NCBI GenBank assembly: GCA_934635385.1
Contig: CAKTZI010000015.1
Span: 1-64,000, forward strand
Origin: an uncultured Kiritimatiellota bacterium
GTDB taxonomy: Bacteria > Verrucomicrobiota > Kiritimatiellia > RFP12 > UBA1067
Direction of reading: 5' to 3'
Length of the DNA: 64,000 nucleotides
Part shown: in pieces, positions 17,409 to 26,512 of the stretch
How the letters are laid out: each line of letters starts with the position of its first letter
Numbering within the stretch: the stretch's first letter is position 1
Translations under genes and position numbers: made by a program
The notes under the pieces: model-generated
What the model was told of the DNA's origin: nothing
Databases searched by the model: none
Seen by the model: the letters and a program-made list of their open reading frames with translations, nothing else

Positions 17409-18624
17409 AGTGGAACACCTGATAATTCTCAACATTGTGCTTGTTGATTAGGACTTTCTCCGCTCGCGCACTACCATTAGGTTGATGTCCCTGATGGAAC
17501 GCCGATAACAAGTCACCACAATTGGCACGGTTGAGTTCCAATATCATCATCCTACGGAAATTGACTTTGTTCTTCATCCGTGAGGCGTAACTGAATGGAT
17601 CTTTTGCCTTTGAATCGTTGAGGCTGGTCATAAACTCGTAACGGAATCTTGTTATCTCGTTCCCACAGTCTTTGTCTTTGATGGTTTCATGTTCATATAT
17701 GACGTACCAGAAACGGTCGCACCTGTCAATTGCAGCCATCAAGTTACCCCTATCATTACCAGGCGAATGCTTCTCACCGATGTCACTAGACTTCAAGTCA
17801 CCGTAAAACTTATGAAATGGAAATAACAAATCGAAGTCTAGATTGCCTTTCTTTTTGCCTTCGTTTCCATGGTACACAACAGCCTTTACATTATACTGTT
17901 CTAGGAATGTCGCAAACTTAAATTCAAGATACCAACCCGGCCATTCGGTTTCTCTCCACTTCGCCCATTTATTCTGCTGCATTTCCTTTATCGCAGAATC
18001 GCCGCGAATCCAACTGGCAAACGGCATTTCACAATTGAAATCTCTAAATGCATTAAAGAGAACAGAATCAGAAAGATCATCCTCTACGCCTGAAAGATAA
18101 CTGGCAAACGCATTTCGTCTAATCGTTGTGATTTGATTGCAGTGAAAGTCCATTCTGGTGGCAACACCATCTTTCATCGCTCGAAATAGATCATTGACAT
18201 AAACAAATGCCGATGAGTTGTGCATCTTGCGTAGCATATATGTAGCAGTGGCAAAATCGACAAAGACTATGTTGCCCCTGTAATGATACACCCCTAGGAA
18301 ATGAACCTGATACCCTTGTTTCGTTAATTCGTGATGAACGGGCTTGAACCAAGATTTTAATTGGATGCGTTTTTTAAATATCGGGTGATTTCCAGTGCCA
18401 CCAAGGAATGTCACAGCAGCAGAGAGAAGGGCATGTTTTCTGTGCAAAGAAGAACAATCTATGAACGGGTAGTCTTTCCCATTCAATCTTACGGTCGTTC
18501 GGTTACCAACACCATCCGGCAATGCAGCAAGAATGGCCGCATCAAGTTTTGCGGGCGAAAGTGGCTGGTCTCGACCGATCTCTATGTTAAGCCTCGAATC
18601 TATTTGTTCGCTTTCTTCATTCAT
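17398..18624 (-). CDS. predicted restriction endonuclease (PD-(D/E)XK-like)
   Basis: 408 aa. I do not recognise a named family. Residues about 245-280 show a nuclease-like core: ...WYLEFKFATFLE, then NLDFDLLFPFHKFYGDLKSSD, where D...DLK fits a PD-(D/E)XK site. A long N-terminal region includes VVYHGN-type strands. It starts 8 nt before the end of the C5-methylase gene with GGAGG upstream, the arrangement expected of a restriction partner that recognises the same DNA. The call rests mostly on that context. Confidence 0.65.
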   Translation of the reverse strand: MNEESEQIDSRLNIEIGRDQPLSPAKLDAAILAALPDGVGNRTTVRLNGKDYPFIDCSSLHRKHALLSAAVTFLGGTGNHPIFKKRIQLKSWFKPVHHELTKQGYQVHFLGVYHYRGNIVFVDFATATYMLRKMHNSSAFVYVNDLFRAMKDGVATRMDFHCNQITTIRRNAFASYLSGVEDDLSDSVLFNAFRDFNCEMPFASWIRGDSAIKEMQQNKWAKWRETEWPGWYLEFKFATFLEQYNVKAVVYHGNEGKKKGNLDFDLLFPFHKFYGDLKSSDIGEKHSPGNDRGNLMAAIDRCDRFWYVIYEHETIKDKDCGNEITRFRYEFMTSLNDSKAKDPFSYASRMKNKVNFRRMMILELNRANCGDLLSAFHQGHQPNGSARAEKVLINKHNVENYQVFHYEA

Positions 18625-20398
18625 AGTTAAATAACCTCCTTGCACACTCCTTGATTACTTTGACGTTTACAGCATTGCCGAACTGCTTATACGCCTGATG
18701 TTTGTTGGGGTTAGGAATAAAGCGATCATCAAAACTCTGTAATCTTGCGGCTTCCCTTACCGTCATTCGACGTTTGTATTTACCTATTATAGGCACTTGC
18801 ACAATTGCGACGAGGGCAGGCGCACAGTCGGGACGTTTTATCCTCAACCCAGATGGTCGCATTTGCATGAAAGCATCCCAAGCCGATGTCACAGACTCAC
18901 CGCACTGCCATTCCATCTTACGCATCGTTGGGGTGAAATGGCGCAAATGATTGTGCCTCGTCAACCAGCCGTCTATAAACGCCTTGTTGTTTTTGTACAA
19001 TTCATTATTCTTCCTAACAAATGTCTGCTTCCACTCTGGCATTATCTTGGGGTCGGTAGGCGGTGGTGTGGTAAACCAATCGAGCCATATCGGAAAGCCT
19101 ATCACCTTTTCTTTAATTCCGTGATAGAACTCGTCCCAAACTTCAATTGCCTCGGTTTCTTCGGACGTTAACTTGTACTCCGAATCCTCATTGTTTCGTT
19201 CAAGTATGGAATCGAGACTACAATCCCTCTTTGACATCTGTTTCGGCAAGTCAATTGTTAGAGGTTGATTTGCGTTGTCAGGATCATATATTCCAAGGAT
19301 TACTACCCGCTCTCGCAATTGAGGAACACCAAGATAATGAGGACTGACAATCAACGGTTCTGTCGTGAGACGATAACCAAGTTTTACCAAATGGGTATGA
19401 ATAGTCCTCCAAGTATTACCATTGTCATGTGCCACTAGATTTCTAACATTCTCCAAAATGATATATTTGGTATGGTGATGACGCAATATTCGTTCAATGT
19501 CAAAGAAAAGCGTCCCTTTCGTCTCATCGTCAAATCCCTCTTGCTTACCCGCTTTTGAGAATGGTTGACAAGGGAACCCTGCACAAAGGACATCGTGCGG
19601 AGGAATATCATTTTCATCAATCTTGGTTATGTCGCCAAATGGTGCAATCCCATAGTTTGTCTCATAAGTCTCTTGTGCGTCCTTGTCCCATTCCGAGGCG
19701 AACACACATTTTCCACCCAATTCATGCATCGCAAGATGGAAACCTCCAATCCCAGCAAACAAATCTATGAACGTAAACTTTGGATTCTCAGGCGGGGGAA
19801 AGGGAACTGTTGGACCGACAATCTGCATGCTCGGCATATCCCAGAATCTCATCTGATACGCCGCCTCGCACACGCGGAGTTGTTCGGGGTGTAGTTCCGT
19901 GATGATTTTCGGCAAGCGTTTCGCAAGATCTGGGTCTTTGCGGTCGGGCGATTCGAGATAAGCCTTGAGCTGCTTGCGAACCTTTGGCGAGGTCGTAAAA
20001 TCCGCCGTACGGATGATAACGCGGTCAGCGTCAAGCGGATTGTCAAGTTTGTGCTGATACTTGAACTCCGTCTTAAACAGAAGATACTTGTCGCTGTGAG
20101 CCTTGCCTTTTGCTGGATACCCATAGTCGCGTACAAGTTCTTGGCGTGTTTTGATGCCGACAAAATCCGCCCTGTATGTTTTCAGAGCCTCTGTACCTTT
20201 GAAAAGCCATAATTCCGTAATCGACGAGGCGTCTGTTCCGGTAATTTTGTCATTGACCAAAAGCGGATAGTTATACCAACCATGCCACTTTGTCAACTGA
20301 TTACCCTTGTAGGTGCCAACGAGGACAACTCTAACATTCTTGGCGAATGACGATTTTACGTCTTCTGCCGTGACATTTCTATTCTGTTTTTTCCCCAT
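18617..20398 (-). CDS. C5-cytosine DNA methyltransferase
   Basis: 593-aa modification enzyme. The catalytic part starts near residue 208 with FTFIDLFAGIGGFHLAMHELGG (SAM-binding motif I), then the nucleophile loop GFPCQPFSKAG near 275, the ENV motif (YIILENVRNLV), and RLQSFDDRF plus QFGNAVNVKV at the end. The ~200-aa N-terminal domain (VRVVLVGTYKGNQLTKWHGW...) is not part of a standard Dcm and may bind DNA or the nuclease. I chose ATG 20398, which has GGAG 6 nt upstream, over 20410. Confidence 0.92.
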   Translation of the reverse strand: MGKKQNRNVTAEDVKSSFAKNVRVVLVGTYKGNQLTKWHGWYNYPLLVNDKITGTDASSITELWLFKGTEALKTYRADFVGIKTRQELVRDYGYPAKGKAHSDKYLLFKTEFKYQHKLDNPLDADRVIIRTADFTTSPKVRKQLKAYLESPDRKDPDLAKRLPKIITELHPEQLRVCEAAYQMRFWDMPSMQIVGPTVPFPPPENPKFTFIDLFAGIGGFHLAMHELGGKCVFASEWDKDAQETYETNYGIAPFGDITKIDENDIPPHDVLCAGFPCQPFSKAGKQEGFDDETKGTLFFDIERILRHHHTKYIILENVRNLVAHDNGNTWRTIHTHLVKLGYRLTTEPLIVSPHYLGVPQLRERVVILGIYDPDNANQPLTIDLPKQMSKRDCSLDSILERNNEDSEYKLTSEETEAIEVWDEFYHGIKEKVIGFPIWLDWFTTPPPTDPKIMPEWKQTFVRKNNELYKNNKAFIDGWLTRHNHLRHFTPTMRKMEWQCGESVTSAWDAFMQMRPSGLRIKRPDCAPALVAIVQVPIIGKYKRRMTVREAARLQSFDDRFIPNPNKHQAYKQFGNAVNVKVIKECARRLFNYE

Positions 20399-20415
20399 TC
20401 CTCTCTCCATGAGAT

Positions 20416-20892
20416 TTAGGCTACCGTTGTCCTAAGGACTCTTCGCAACGTAGCGGAATGCTTGGTTATATCGACGATGATTTTTGTCAAGTCGCCTTTT
20501 GAAAGTTTATTTCCCGTCTCAAATTCACCGCCTGTAGATGCCTCATAAAGAGCCGTAATGGAATCACGTACTTCTTTTTTCACTCTCTTACTCACTCCGC
20601 CAACATTATCCACACTGGTCAGTAAAACACTATACTCGTTCTTTAGTCTTGCTGCACGAACTAATTGCTTCGTCTCTTTTGATGGATGTTCACTCCAATA
20701 TTCATTAGCAAGGACAGCGTACTCCTCGACATGGTTAATGAGCCACCAAATCATTTCGCGATTAGCCTCTTTGCGTTTAAGCCACGACTCAAACGCAAAA
20801 GTTCCGAACAGCAAGATTATCAAAGTAGAAACCAACTGAGAATTATTTAGCCATTTCCAAATATCAATCAGTTGTATGCATGAGAGTGTCAT
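20416..20892 (-). CDS. small membrane-anchored protein of the HATPase/STAS cassette
   Basis: 158 aa, no recognised family. One hydrophobic segment (LVSTLIILLFGTFAFESWL, about residues 19-37) is followed by a soluble, charged helical region. Start ATG 20892 overlaps the stop of the STAS-like gene as ATGA, with GGGGGAGG upstream, so translation is coupled. Its position after an ATPase and a STAS-like protein suggests it is the membrane-facing partner or effector of that pair (inference). Confidence 0.6.
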   Translation of the reverse strand: MTLSCIQLIDIWKWLNNSQLVSTLIILLFGTFAFESWLKRKEANREMIWWLINHVEEYAVLANEYWSEHPSKETKQLVRAARLKNEYSVLLTSVDNVGGVSKRVKKEVRDSITALYEASTGGEFETGNKLSKGDLTKIIVDITKHSATLRRVLRTTVA

Positions 20893-21224
20893 TTTGTCCT
20901 CCCCCATGCCTCGTTCATGTAAGCAGATATTCTGTCAAGGTAGCAACTCTTTGATGTATCAGATGCCACACAGGACAATTTCGCATCAAGTTCTTCCTTT
21001 GTAAAGGCATTGGAGCGCACAAGCCCACCAAACACCTCTTCCAAAAATGAAGACCCATATCCCTCAACACCGCTGATATCAACAATAACATTATCGTTGT
21101 TCTTCAGCGCGGGAATAAGGAAGTCCTCTCGGAATCGTTGCCCACTGAAAGGCCCATCATCAAGATACCGCCCTCCGGGCGTATCTGAGAAATCCGTGCC
21201 TATCACTATTGTCATTGTACTCAT
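20889..21224 (-). CDS. STAS-like DUF4325 protein
   Basis: 111 aa. The DUF4325 pattern is clear: GGRYLDDGPFSGQRFREDFL, then VIVDISGVEGYGSSFLEEVF and GGLVR. STAS-like proteins of this group usually pair with histidine-kinase-like ATPases, in the way SpoIIAA pairs with SpoIIAB. The start forms an ATGA overlap with the ATPase stop and uses GGAGG in its last codons as ribosome-binding site. Confidence 0.85.
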   Translation of the reverse strand: MSTMTIVIGTDFSDTPGGRYLDDGPFSGQRFREDFLIPALKNNDNVIVDISGVEGYGSSFLEEVFGGLVRSNAFTKEELDAKLSCVASDTSKSCYLDRISAYMNEAWGRTK

Positions 21225-22420
21225 AGTCTTATCCTCCACTCAATAAGAGTTCCTTGAAGTTTCTGCTTTAGAGATGTTGAGACTCCGCGACCGACATCCT
21301 CATTACCAGAAAGATCGTATCGTGCCCTACCACTTATAACAGAGAGGCAACTCCCATCACCAACAAGATTCTGATCTTGTCGAAAAATGAGGCGTGCAAT
21401 ATCTTGGCATCCGTGTCCTCTTCCTTCTACAAACGACTTGGCGGACTGTATCTTACGTCGATCTCGTTCAAAAGCCACATACAGGCGGGAAGATTCGCTC
21501 CATCCACCTTCTTTTGCGCTCAAAAACTTCTTAATTCGAGAAAATTTGGTAGAAGTGTTCATCGTAGCAGGTATGCCGAACCCATGATCAAAGAGAATGA
21601 TACCCAATTCATTTAGTTGCGCATCATACGAAACGGAAAACCACCATCGAAATGGCAATCGCCCTGGTTTCATGTCCTTGTAGGCATGATTTCGAACATT
21701 GAAAATGGCTTCCGTAACAGAATCGTACATTCGTACTTTGGAGAGCGACTTTCCAACAAACTTTTCGATTGATTCACGAATTCGTTTAGTTTCAGTTCCT
21801 ACATCGTATCCTTTTGAGGCAAGAATACCACGGGTCAATAAAGGCATGTATTTTCTTGTAGTTCGAGAGCCTTCTGTTGTCCTAATATGTCTCATCGCGA
21901 GCATATCAAAGACTCCTAATTGAGTAAATGCATCTTCAACAGACGGCTCCCAAGTCTCGCATCGCGCATGTACAGCGGGCATTCTTCGTTTCCAAATGTC
22001 TATGTAGGACGAAAAGACCATGATACAAGCTGGCGATATTACCTTTAACTTTGAAAAATCGATGTAGGATATTCGGCGGCCAGATTCCAATGCACGGCGA
22101 AAGATTGAAATCACCCTTGCAGAATCCTCATAATTCGCGTCAAAATCCATTAGAGATGGCAAAGTTATAACTAATGAATACTTTGGGCAAAACACATTCT
22201 TTATCCCTGCGCTAATAACATATCTTGAATCTTGCACGACATACGCAAACCGTTCATCACCCGAATTGAGTTCAAATTTAATGCTCCACAAAACCGAGTG
22301 TGCTTTTACACAGTGTCGACCTTTGCGTCTATTACGCAATCTTTTTGCATAAAGACAACGCTCCACGTATCTGTGGAGTTTCCAGCCTTTTAGACGATGC
22401 CGTATACCTCGAAGTTTCAT
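21221..22420 (-). CDS. histidine-kinase-like ATPase (GHKL) protein
   Basis: 399 aa. Residues about 230-399 form a GHKL ATPase: N-box EAIFNVRNHAY (~236-246), G1 DHGFGIPATM (~276), G2 GRGHGCQDIARL (~336) and GTLIEWRI at the end. The middle region (ISYIDFSKLKVISPACIMVF, ~115-135) looks STAS-like, so one chain may carry both halves of a partner-switch module. No sensor helix or His phospho-acceptor box is seen. First intact gene of the operon that continues with the STAS protein, a membrane protein, methylase, nuclease and RadC-like protein. Confidence 0.8.
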   Translation of the reverse strand: MKLRGIRHRLKGWKLHRYVERCLYAKRLRNRRKGRHCVKAHSVLWSIKFELNSGDERFAYVVQDSRYVISAGIKNVFCPKYSLVITLPSLMDFDANYEDSARVISIFRRALESGRRISYIDFSKLKVISPACIMVFSSYIDIWKRRMPAVHARCETWEPSVEDAFTQLGVFDMLAMRHIRTTEGSRTTRKYMPLLTRGILASKGYDVGTETKRIRESIEKFVGKSLSKVRMYDSVTEAIFNVRNHAYKDMKPGRLPFRWWFSVSYDAQLNELGIILFDHGFGIPATMNTSTKFSRIKKFLSAKEGGWSESSRLYVAFERDRRKIQSAKSFVEGRGHGCQDIARLIFRQDQNLVGDGSCLSVISGRARYDLSGNEDVGRGVSTSLKQKLQGTLIEWRIRL

Positions 22421-22445
22421 TCTTTCCCGATTTTTAACTAACTGC

Positions 22446-22621
22446 TACGCCTGGGATAAAATCCAACACATCGCAAATCCGCGTCAAGTTCATCGTCTCC
22501 GTGCGCCATACAGGCAAAGGCAAACGAGGAAGTGCCGATCACCCCTTTCGTAAATTAATCTTGTTATGTCCTTGTCAATTGGTAGTTTCCAGTGTTTCTT
22601 CTCCTTGTATGATACTGCCAT
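22446..22621 (-). pseudogene. decayed Xre/YozG-type HTH regulator, or 43-aa small ORF
   Basis: A 43-codon ORF from ATG 22621 begins MAVSYKEKKHWKLPIDKDI, like the start of short Cro/C1-type regulators (MAVSY..LWKLLIDK). It ends early, and later frames continue the resemblance (GTSSFAFACMAHGDD, then LTRICDVLDFIPG). This looks like a frameshifted relic of the regulator that once preceded the HATPase operon. A -10 element sits 25 nt upstream. A functional 43-aa peptide (22490-22621) cannot be excluded. Confidence 0.45.
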
Positions 22622-22646
22622 TTTTATACACCAAGAATTCAAAGGT

Positions 22647-22652
22647 ATTATA
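22647..22652 (-). promoter_or_regulatory. -10 element ahead of the HTH relic and HATPase operon
   Basis: Minus-strand TATAAT (GATATAATACC). It is the nearest strong -10 to the HATPase-STAS-methylase operon, about 225 nt upstream of the HATPase start. Confidence 0.5.
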
Positions 22653-22664
22653 TCATATTCCCAT

Positions 22665-23057
22665 CGGAAGGGTATCAAGCGCCGCGACACAAGCGCCGCA
22701 TAGATATGCGCGAAGTCATCGATCATGCGTGGCCATGCGTAGACGCATGCCGTCGCGTAGTCTCCCGCCACCAGTTGTACGACGAGCGGTGGCGTCAGGC
22801 GGTTGAACGCGGCGGCGAGTGCCCCCTTCTCGAACGGATTGAAGAGCAACCCGTTCTCCCTGTCGCGAACGAAGTCGACGAGTCCACCAACCGGCCGAAG
22901 CGATGAGCAGCACTCCATGCGGCATCGCTTCCTGGGCAACGATGCCGAACGGCTCGTGGACGGACGGCAACACGAAGACATCCGCCCGCGCAAACGCCGC
23001 CTCGTTCCGACACCGCACAAGAACAGAAACCAATCGAATCTCGTTTGTCGAACTCAT
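22665..23057 (-). pseudogene. chimeric glycosyltransferase pseudogene
   Basis: It starts MSSTNEIRLVSVLVRCRNEAAF, nearly the N-terminus of the GT2-GT4 gene at 15421. At AAF it switches to FARADVFVLPSVHEPFGIV, nearly identical to the C-terminal part of the GT4 gene at 41254-42417. The join falls on a shared GCGGCGTT. An extra base near 22890 then breaks the frame; the GT4 homology (GGLVDFVRD, NGLLFNP, YAWPRMIDDFAHIYA) continues in another frame to about 22680. Neither parent fold is complete. Confidence 0.85.
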
Positions 23058-23154
23058 CTGATACATAATTTTGGGCACAGTGTGTCAAAAATCAAAACAG
23101 TCACACGATTGCTTTCGTTCAACGCGGAAGTGGCGGAGATCTGGAGACGATTCT

Positions 23155-24084
23155 TCATTTTGTCCGCGAGTCTTCAAGATTGGTGTCGTTGTCCGTGGAA
23201 TTGAACCAACTTTTCATCGTCAGCCCAAAATACTGGGTAATTTTCTCACCGATGCGCCCGTAGTGGGCATGTGTGACCTGGCCAAGTTCGTTCGTCTGGG
23301 TGCGGACACGGTACATGAGATAGGTATCGGGCGGAAGCCTCTCGGACTCCTTGATGCCTTCTGCCGTATGGACATGACGAAGCTCAAAACTCTTCTGGTA
23401 GACGGCATTCGTCTGAGCGCGGTAGGCATACCTGAACGCGCTTGTCGGCTCCACGGAAAGCGGATAGAAGCCATCCACGCAATTCGGGAATGCAACCTTT
23501 AAATGCTCGTGGTAGTCGTCCCAGTCCTGTGGATTCCGCCAACCGTCAAACACAAGATGCAGATCGTCTCGCTTGCCGTTCCCATAAGGAGGACACCAAT
23601 CCAATAGTTCCAAATCGAGCTTCACGATTTCATTTGTGTTGGGAAATGGCTTGAAGTCAACCGCATGAAACGCCATCTTCAACGGCTGGAGCCGTCGCTT
23701 CAGCACAATCGGAATGTCCACCGTCCCCTTTGACCATCGCTTGGTGCGAGCCGCTTCTTCTACCGTGTTCTGGCGATATTCGGGTGCGGACCTGACGGTT
23801 TCGTAGTGTTCTGCCTTGCGGACAACGACACGCAGTTCTTCTGTACAACGATGCCGCGAACAAAAAACGCCATTCTTGTCTGTCATCCCCTTTATGACAT
23901 CGGCCTTTTGCGGTGCCGTGTAGAAAACAAGGGAAACCGCAGCCTCTGAAACCGGCGCACCCGCATCATCAACCACACAGACGCGAACATCCGCCATCGC
24001 ACCATCGACAAAAGGGTTAAACGCCGCCAAAGCCGTAATGGCAAGCGCGACTCCAACGCCCAGAAGAACAATTGACCTCTTCAT
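23155..24084 (-). CDS. exported or membrane-anchored protein of unknown function
   Basis: 309 aa. One N-terminal hydrophobic segment (IVLLGVGVALAITALAAF) acts as signal anchor. It is followed by a carboxypeptidase-regulatory-like beta domain (VRVCVVDDAGAPVSEAAVSL...DKNGVF, residues ~33-75) and a C-terminal region I do not recognise. Its start overlaps the stop of the preceding lipase-like gene (ATGA), so both are exported and made together. No defence-type motif is seen. Confidence 0.6.
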   Translation of the reverse strand: MKRSIVLLGVGVALAITALAAFNPFVDGAMADVRVCVVDDAGAPVSEAAVSLVFYTAPQKADVIKGMTDKNGVFCSRHRCTEELRVVVRKAEHYETVRSAPEYRQNTVEEAARTKRWSKGTVDIPIVLKRRLQPLKMAFHAVDFKPFPNTNEIVKLDLELLDWCPPYGNGKRDDLHLVFDGWRNPQDWDDYHEHLKVAFPNCVDGFYPLSVEPTSAFRYAYRAQTNAVYQKSFELRHVHTAEGIKESERLPPDTYLMYRVRTQTNELGQVTHAHYGRIGEKITQYFGLTMKSWFNSTDNDTNLEDSRTK

Positions 24085-25244
24085 TTCAATCCTCCGAGTT
24101 CGACAATCTTTTTGAAGACTTCATGACTGAAGAAATAGGCGACATTCTTGATGTCCGAATGCAAGAATCCGTCACCCTGAACACTGTCGGTCGCCCGCGG
24201 CCAACCATTTGGCTTCATGTGGTTCATGTCGAACGACAGCAGGCCGTACGCCGTCAAATCAGTCCGCCCCGTCGGCGGTGACAGGGCTGGGATTCCCTGC
24301 GTCAGATGCGAATCGATCACGAGACGCGAATTGACCGCATTTGTCAGCGATGCGGGTGAAAGGACAAACACGGTGTTCGTGGCGAAGACACGAGAATCCG
24401 TGACTGCCTGTGCCGCTTCTGCCGACCATACGCGCCTGTTCAGCAATCCCGCAGTGCGGAAGCCCCAACCAGACCAGTCCGTCGTCCCCATAAAGCCAAG
24501 AAGCGACTTGCGTCCCTTCCAAATCTCCTGCTTATGCCAGGAGTAGCGGTCGCCCCAGTTCCCCGATGGCGAAAACCCGTTGTACCATGAAGGGTTTTGG
24601 CCGTTCGTGTAGAGTTCCAAAACCTCGTCTCCCGACGAATAGAAGTTGACGGCAAGAGGCTTCACGTCCGAAAAGCGTCCGCGCCATGTCATCTTTCCTC
24701 GCGCATCGTTCGGATTCGACTGATAGAACTCATGCCACCGTGCCGCCCAGCATTGGGAAGGGTAGGCAGTCCAATCCGTATGCACAAGATGATTGCCTGG
24801 AGAATAGTCGGATAGCGAAGGCTCGAACGCCTCGGACGGAATCGCCGAGTTCAGCATGATGAACTTGTCGACCTTCAGGCCGTAGTCCTGAATCGCCGCC
24901 GCGACGACCATCGTTCCGAGGCTGTGGGCGATGACGACCTTGCGCCCTTCCGTCTGATTGATGAACGGAGCCAGACGACGTGCCGTGACGAAAGCGTTGG
25001 AGGCGTTGACCTGATAGTTGTAGGCGGGGCCGATGTCCGACTCCCATGCAACCGGGCAAAACTCCATCTGCGCCCCTGCCTGCCAAAGGCGCTTGAACAT
25101 CTCGGACGCCCAAACGCGGGCATCCTGTTCACTCACGTTCGCGCCATGGACAAAGAAGACGTTCGTCTTCTCGGCGCGACAGACGCATGCCGCGAGAAGA
25201 ATGAGACATGGCACCATAAGACATTTACACATCGTAGGTTTCAT
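24081..25244 (-). CDS. alpha/beta-hydrolase lipoprotein
   Basis: 387 aa. A signal sequence ends in a lipobox-like LLAAC (Cys at ~20), so it is probably a lipoprotein. The hydrolase fold shows FFVHGAN near residue 31 (oxyanion region) and the nucleophile elbow AHSLGTM near 107; a late DSHLTQGIPAL may hold the catalytic His. Predicted esterase or lipase-like enzyme in the envelope; substrate unknown. GAAGAAGG precedes the ATG. Confidence 0.75.
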   Translation of the reverse strand: MKPTMCKCLMVPCLILLAACVCRAEKTNVFFVHGANVSEQDARVWASEMFKRLWQAGAQMEFCPVAWESDIGPAYNYQVNASNAFVTARRLAPFINQTEGRKVVIAHSLGTMVVAAAIQDYGLKVDKFIMLNSAIPSEAFEPSLSDYSPGNHLVHTDWTAYPSQCWAARWHEFYQSNPNDARGKMTWRGRFSDVKPLAVNFYSSGDEVLELYTNGQNPSWYNGFSPSGNWGDRYSWHKQEIWKGRKSLLGFMGTTDWSGWGFRTAGLLNRRVWSAEAAQAVTDSRVFATNTVFVLSPASLTNAVNSRLVIDSHLTQGIPALSPPTGRTDLTAYGLLSFDMNHMKPNGWPRATDSVQGDGFLHSDIKNVAYFFSHEVFKKIVELGGLK

Positions 25245-25308
25245 CCTTCTTCGCAGTACTCTGGTTTACTTTTGCCATTACGTTCTCAAGCCCTATGCGA
25301 ACAACCCC

Positions 25309-26469
25309 TCACCGGTTGCCCTTCGCGCGGTTGTGCGTCCGGCAGAGCATCTGACAGTTCGCCGCGTCCGTCGCGCCGCCCTTCGACCACGCCGCGACAT
25401 GATCCGCGTCCATCTCGTTGAGTTTCCAGATCCGTTTCGCGTTCGCCTCGTGGCCGAGCGCGCAGAGCGGACAGTTCGAGACGCCCCTCTTCTCGGCGGC
25501 GGCCGTCTGCTTCGCGTAGACGGCCTTTTTCGTCCGCTCGTCGAACATCCGCACGTTGAGAAGCCGCGCGTCCCTCTCGCCGCCGAGGACATACTCGAAG
25601 ACGCCGCGCCGATCCGTCACCGCATCGTCCGCCAGCAGCGCCGCGACCCGTTCGGACACCTTCGCCGCGTTGTAGGCCGTGCGGTGGTACGTCTCGTAGA
25701 GCCGTCCCCAGTCCAGTCCGCACATTTCGTCATGCGTCTCCGTGAAAACAGAATCCGCCCAGTCAATGACGCTCGTGAAATAGCGGACGAGTTCGGCGCA
25801 GTCCGTATCGTGGCGGTGACGGGACATGTAGCCCTTCACGTCCCCCTTTGACACCCACGACAACGCCGTCGCGAGGACGTCCTGCCGCTTCGGGTTGCCG
25901 CGCACGTACGCGCTCCACTTCTGCATCTGCGGATTGGTCGAGTTGGAGAAGATCTCCCGTGCGCACGCCACGAACGGGCCGGAGCAGACGGCGTTCAGGA
26001 GTTCCTGCTCGTTGAGCGGCACGCCGACGATGTTGATCGTCCTGAACCATTCCTTGATCTCGCTCTCCGCGCCCTCGCAGATGTAGATCGTCAGCGGAGC
26101 CGAGAGGATGCGGCGGCGCTCGTCTTCGGCAAGCCCGGCCATCGACCTCGCGACCGGGCCGTCGTCGAAGGAGAGCTTACCAGTCACGAAGCGCCCGAAG
26201 CTCGTGATGCGCTGCTGGCCGTCCAGAACCTCGTAGCGGTCGTCGCCCGTCTTCACGAAATAGAGAAGCCCCAGCGGGTAGTCCTTCAGGAGCGAGCGCA
26301 CGACCTCGACATCACGTCGCCCATCGCCGTAGATGTAGTTGCGCTGGTATTCGGGCTGAATCGTGAGCCTCCCCTCCCAACCGTAGAGGCCCTTGCCCTC
26401 GACCTCGTTGTAGACGAACCCCTTGCAGAGGTCTTCAACCGTCAAGTCCGTGCGTAGCGTCAGTTTCAT
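25309..26469 (-). CDS. DUF262 (GmrSD-like) plus HNH endonuclease
   Basis: 386 aa. The N-terminal DUF262/ParB-like NTPase part has IQPEYQRNYIYG (~38-49) and DGQQRITSFGRF (~83). The C-terminal HNH nuclease has CPLCALGHEANAKRIW...DADHVAAWSKGGAT...CRTHNRAKGN. GmrSD-type proteins restrict modified DNA, but in this context, with an EcoRI-family adenine methylase upstream, it may be the restriction half of an unmodified-site RM pair (inference). AAGGAACT lies 8 nt before the ATG. The upstream 200 nt hold hairpins and the GxxExxY cassette. Confidence 0.8.
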   Translation of the reverse strand: MKLTLRTDLTVEDLCKGFVYNEVEGKGLYGWEGRLTIQPEYQRNYIYGDGRRDVEVVRSLLKDYPLGLLYFVKTGDDRYEVLDGQQRITSFGRFVTGKLSFDDGPVARSMAGLAEDERRRILSAPLTIYICEGAESEIKEWFRTINIVGVPLNEQELLNAVCSGPFVACAREIFSNSTNPQMQKWSAYVRGNPKRQDVLATALSWVSKGDVKGYMSRHRHDTDCAELVRYFTSVIDWADSVFTETHDEMCGLDWGRLYETYHRTAYNAAKVSERVAALLADDAVTDRRGVFEYVLGGERDARLLNVRMFDERTKKAVYAKQTAAAEKRGVSNCPLCALGHEANAKRIWKLNEMDADHVAAWSKGGATDAANCQMLCRTHNRAKGNR

Positions 26470-26512
26470 GGGTTTAGTTCCTTTTGCAATGCTTTCAGAT
26501 GTTCACGCGCCA

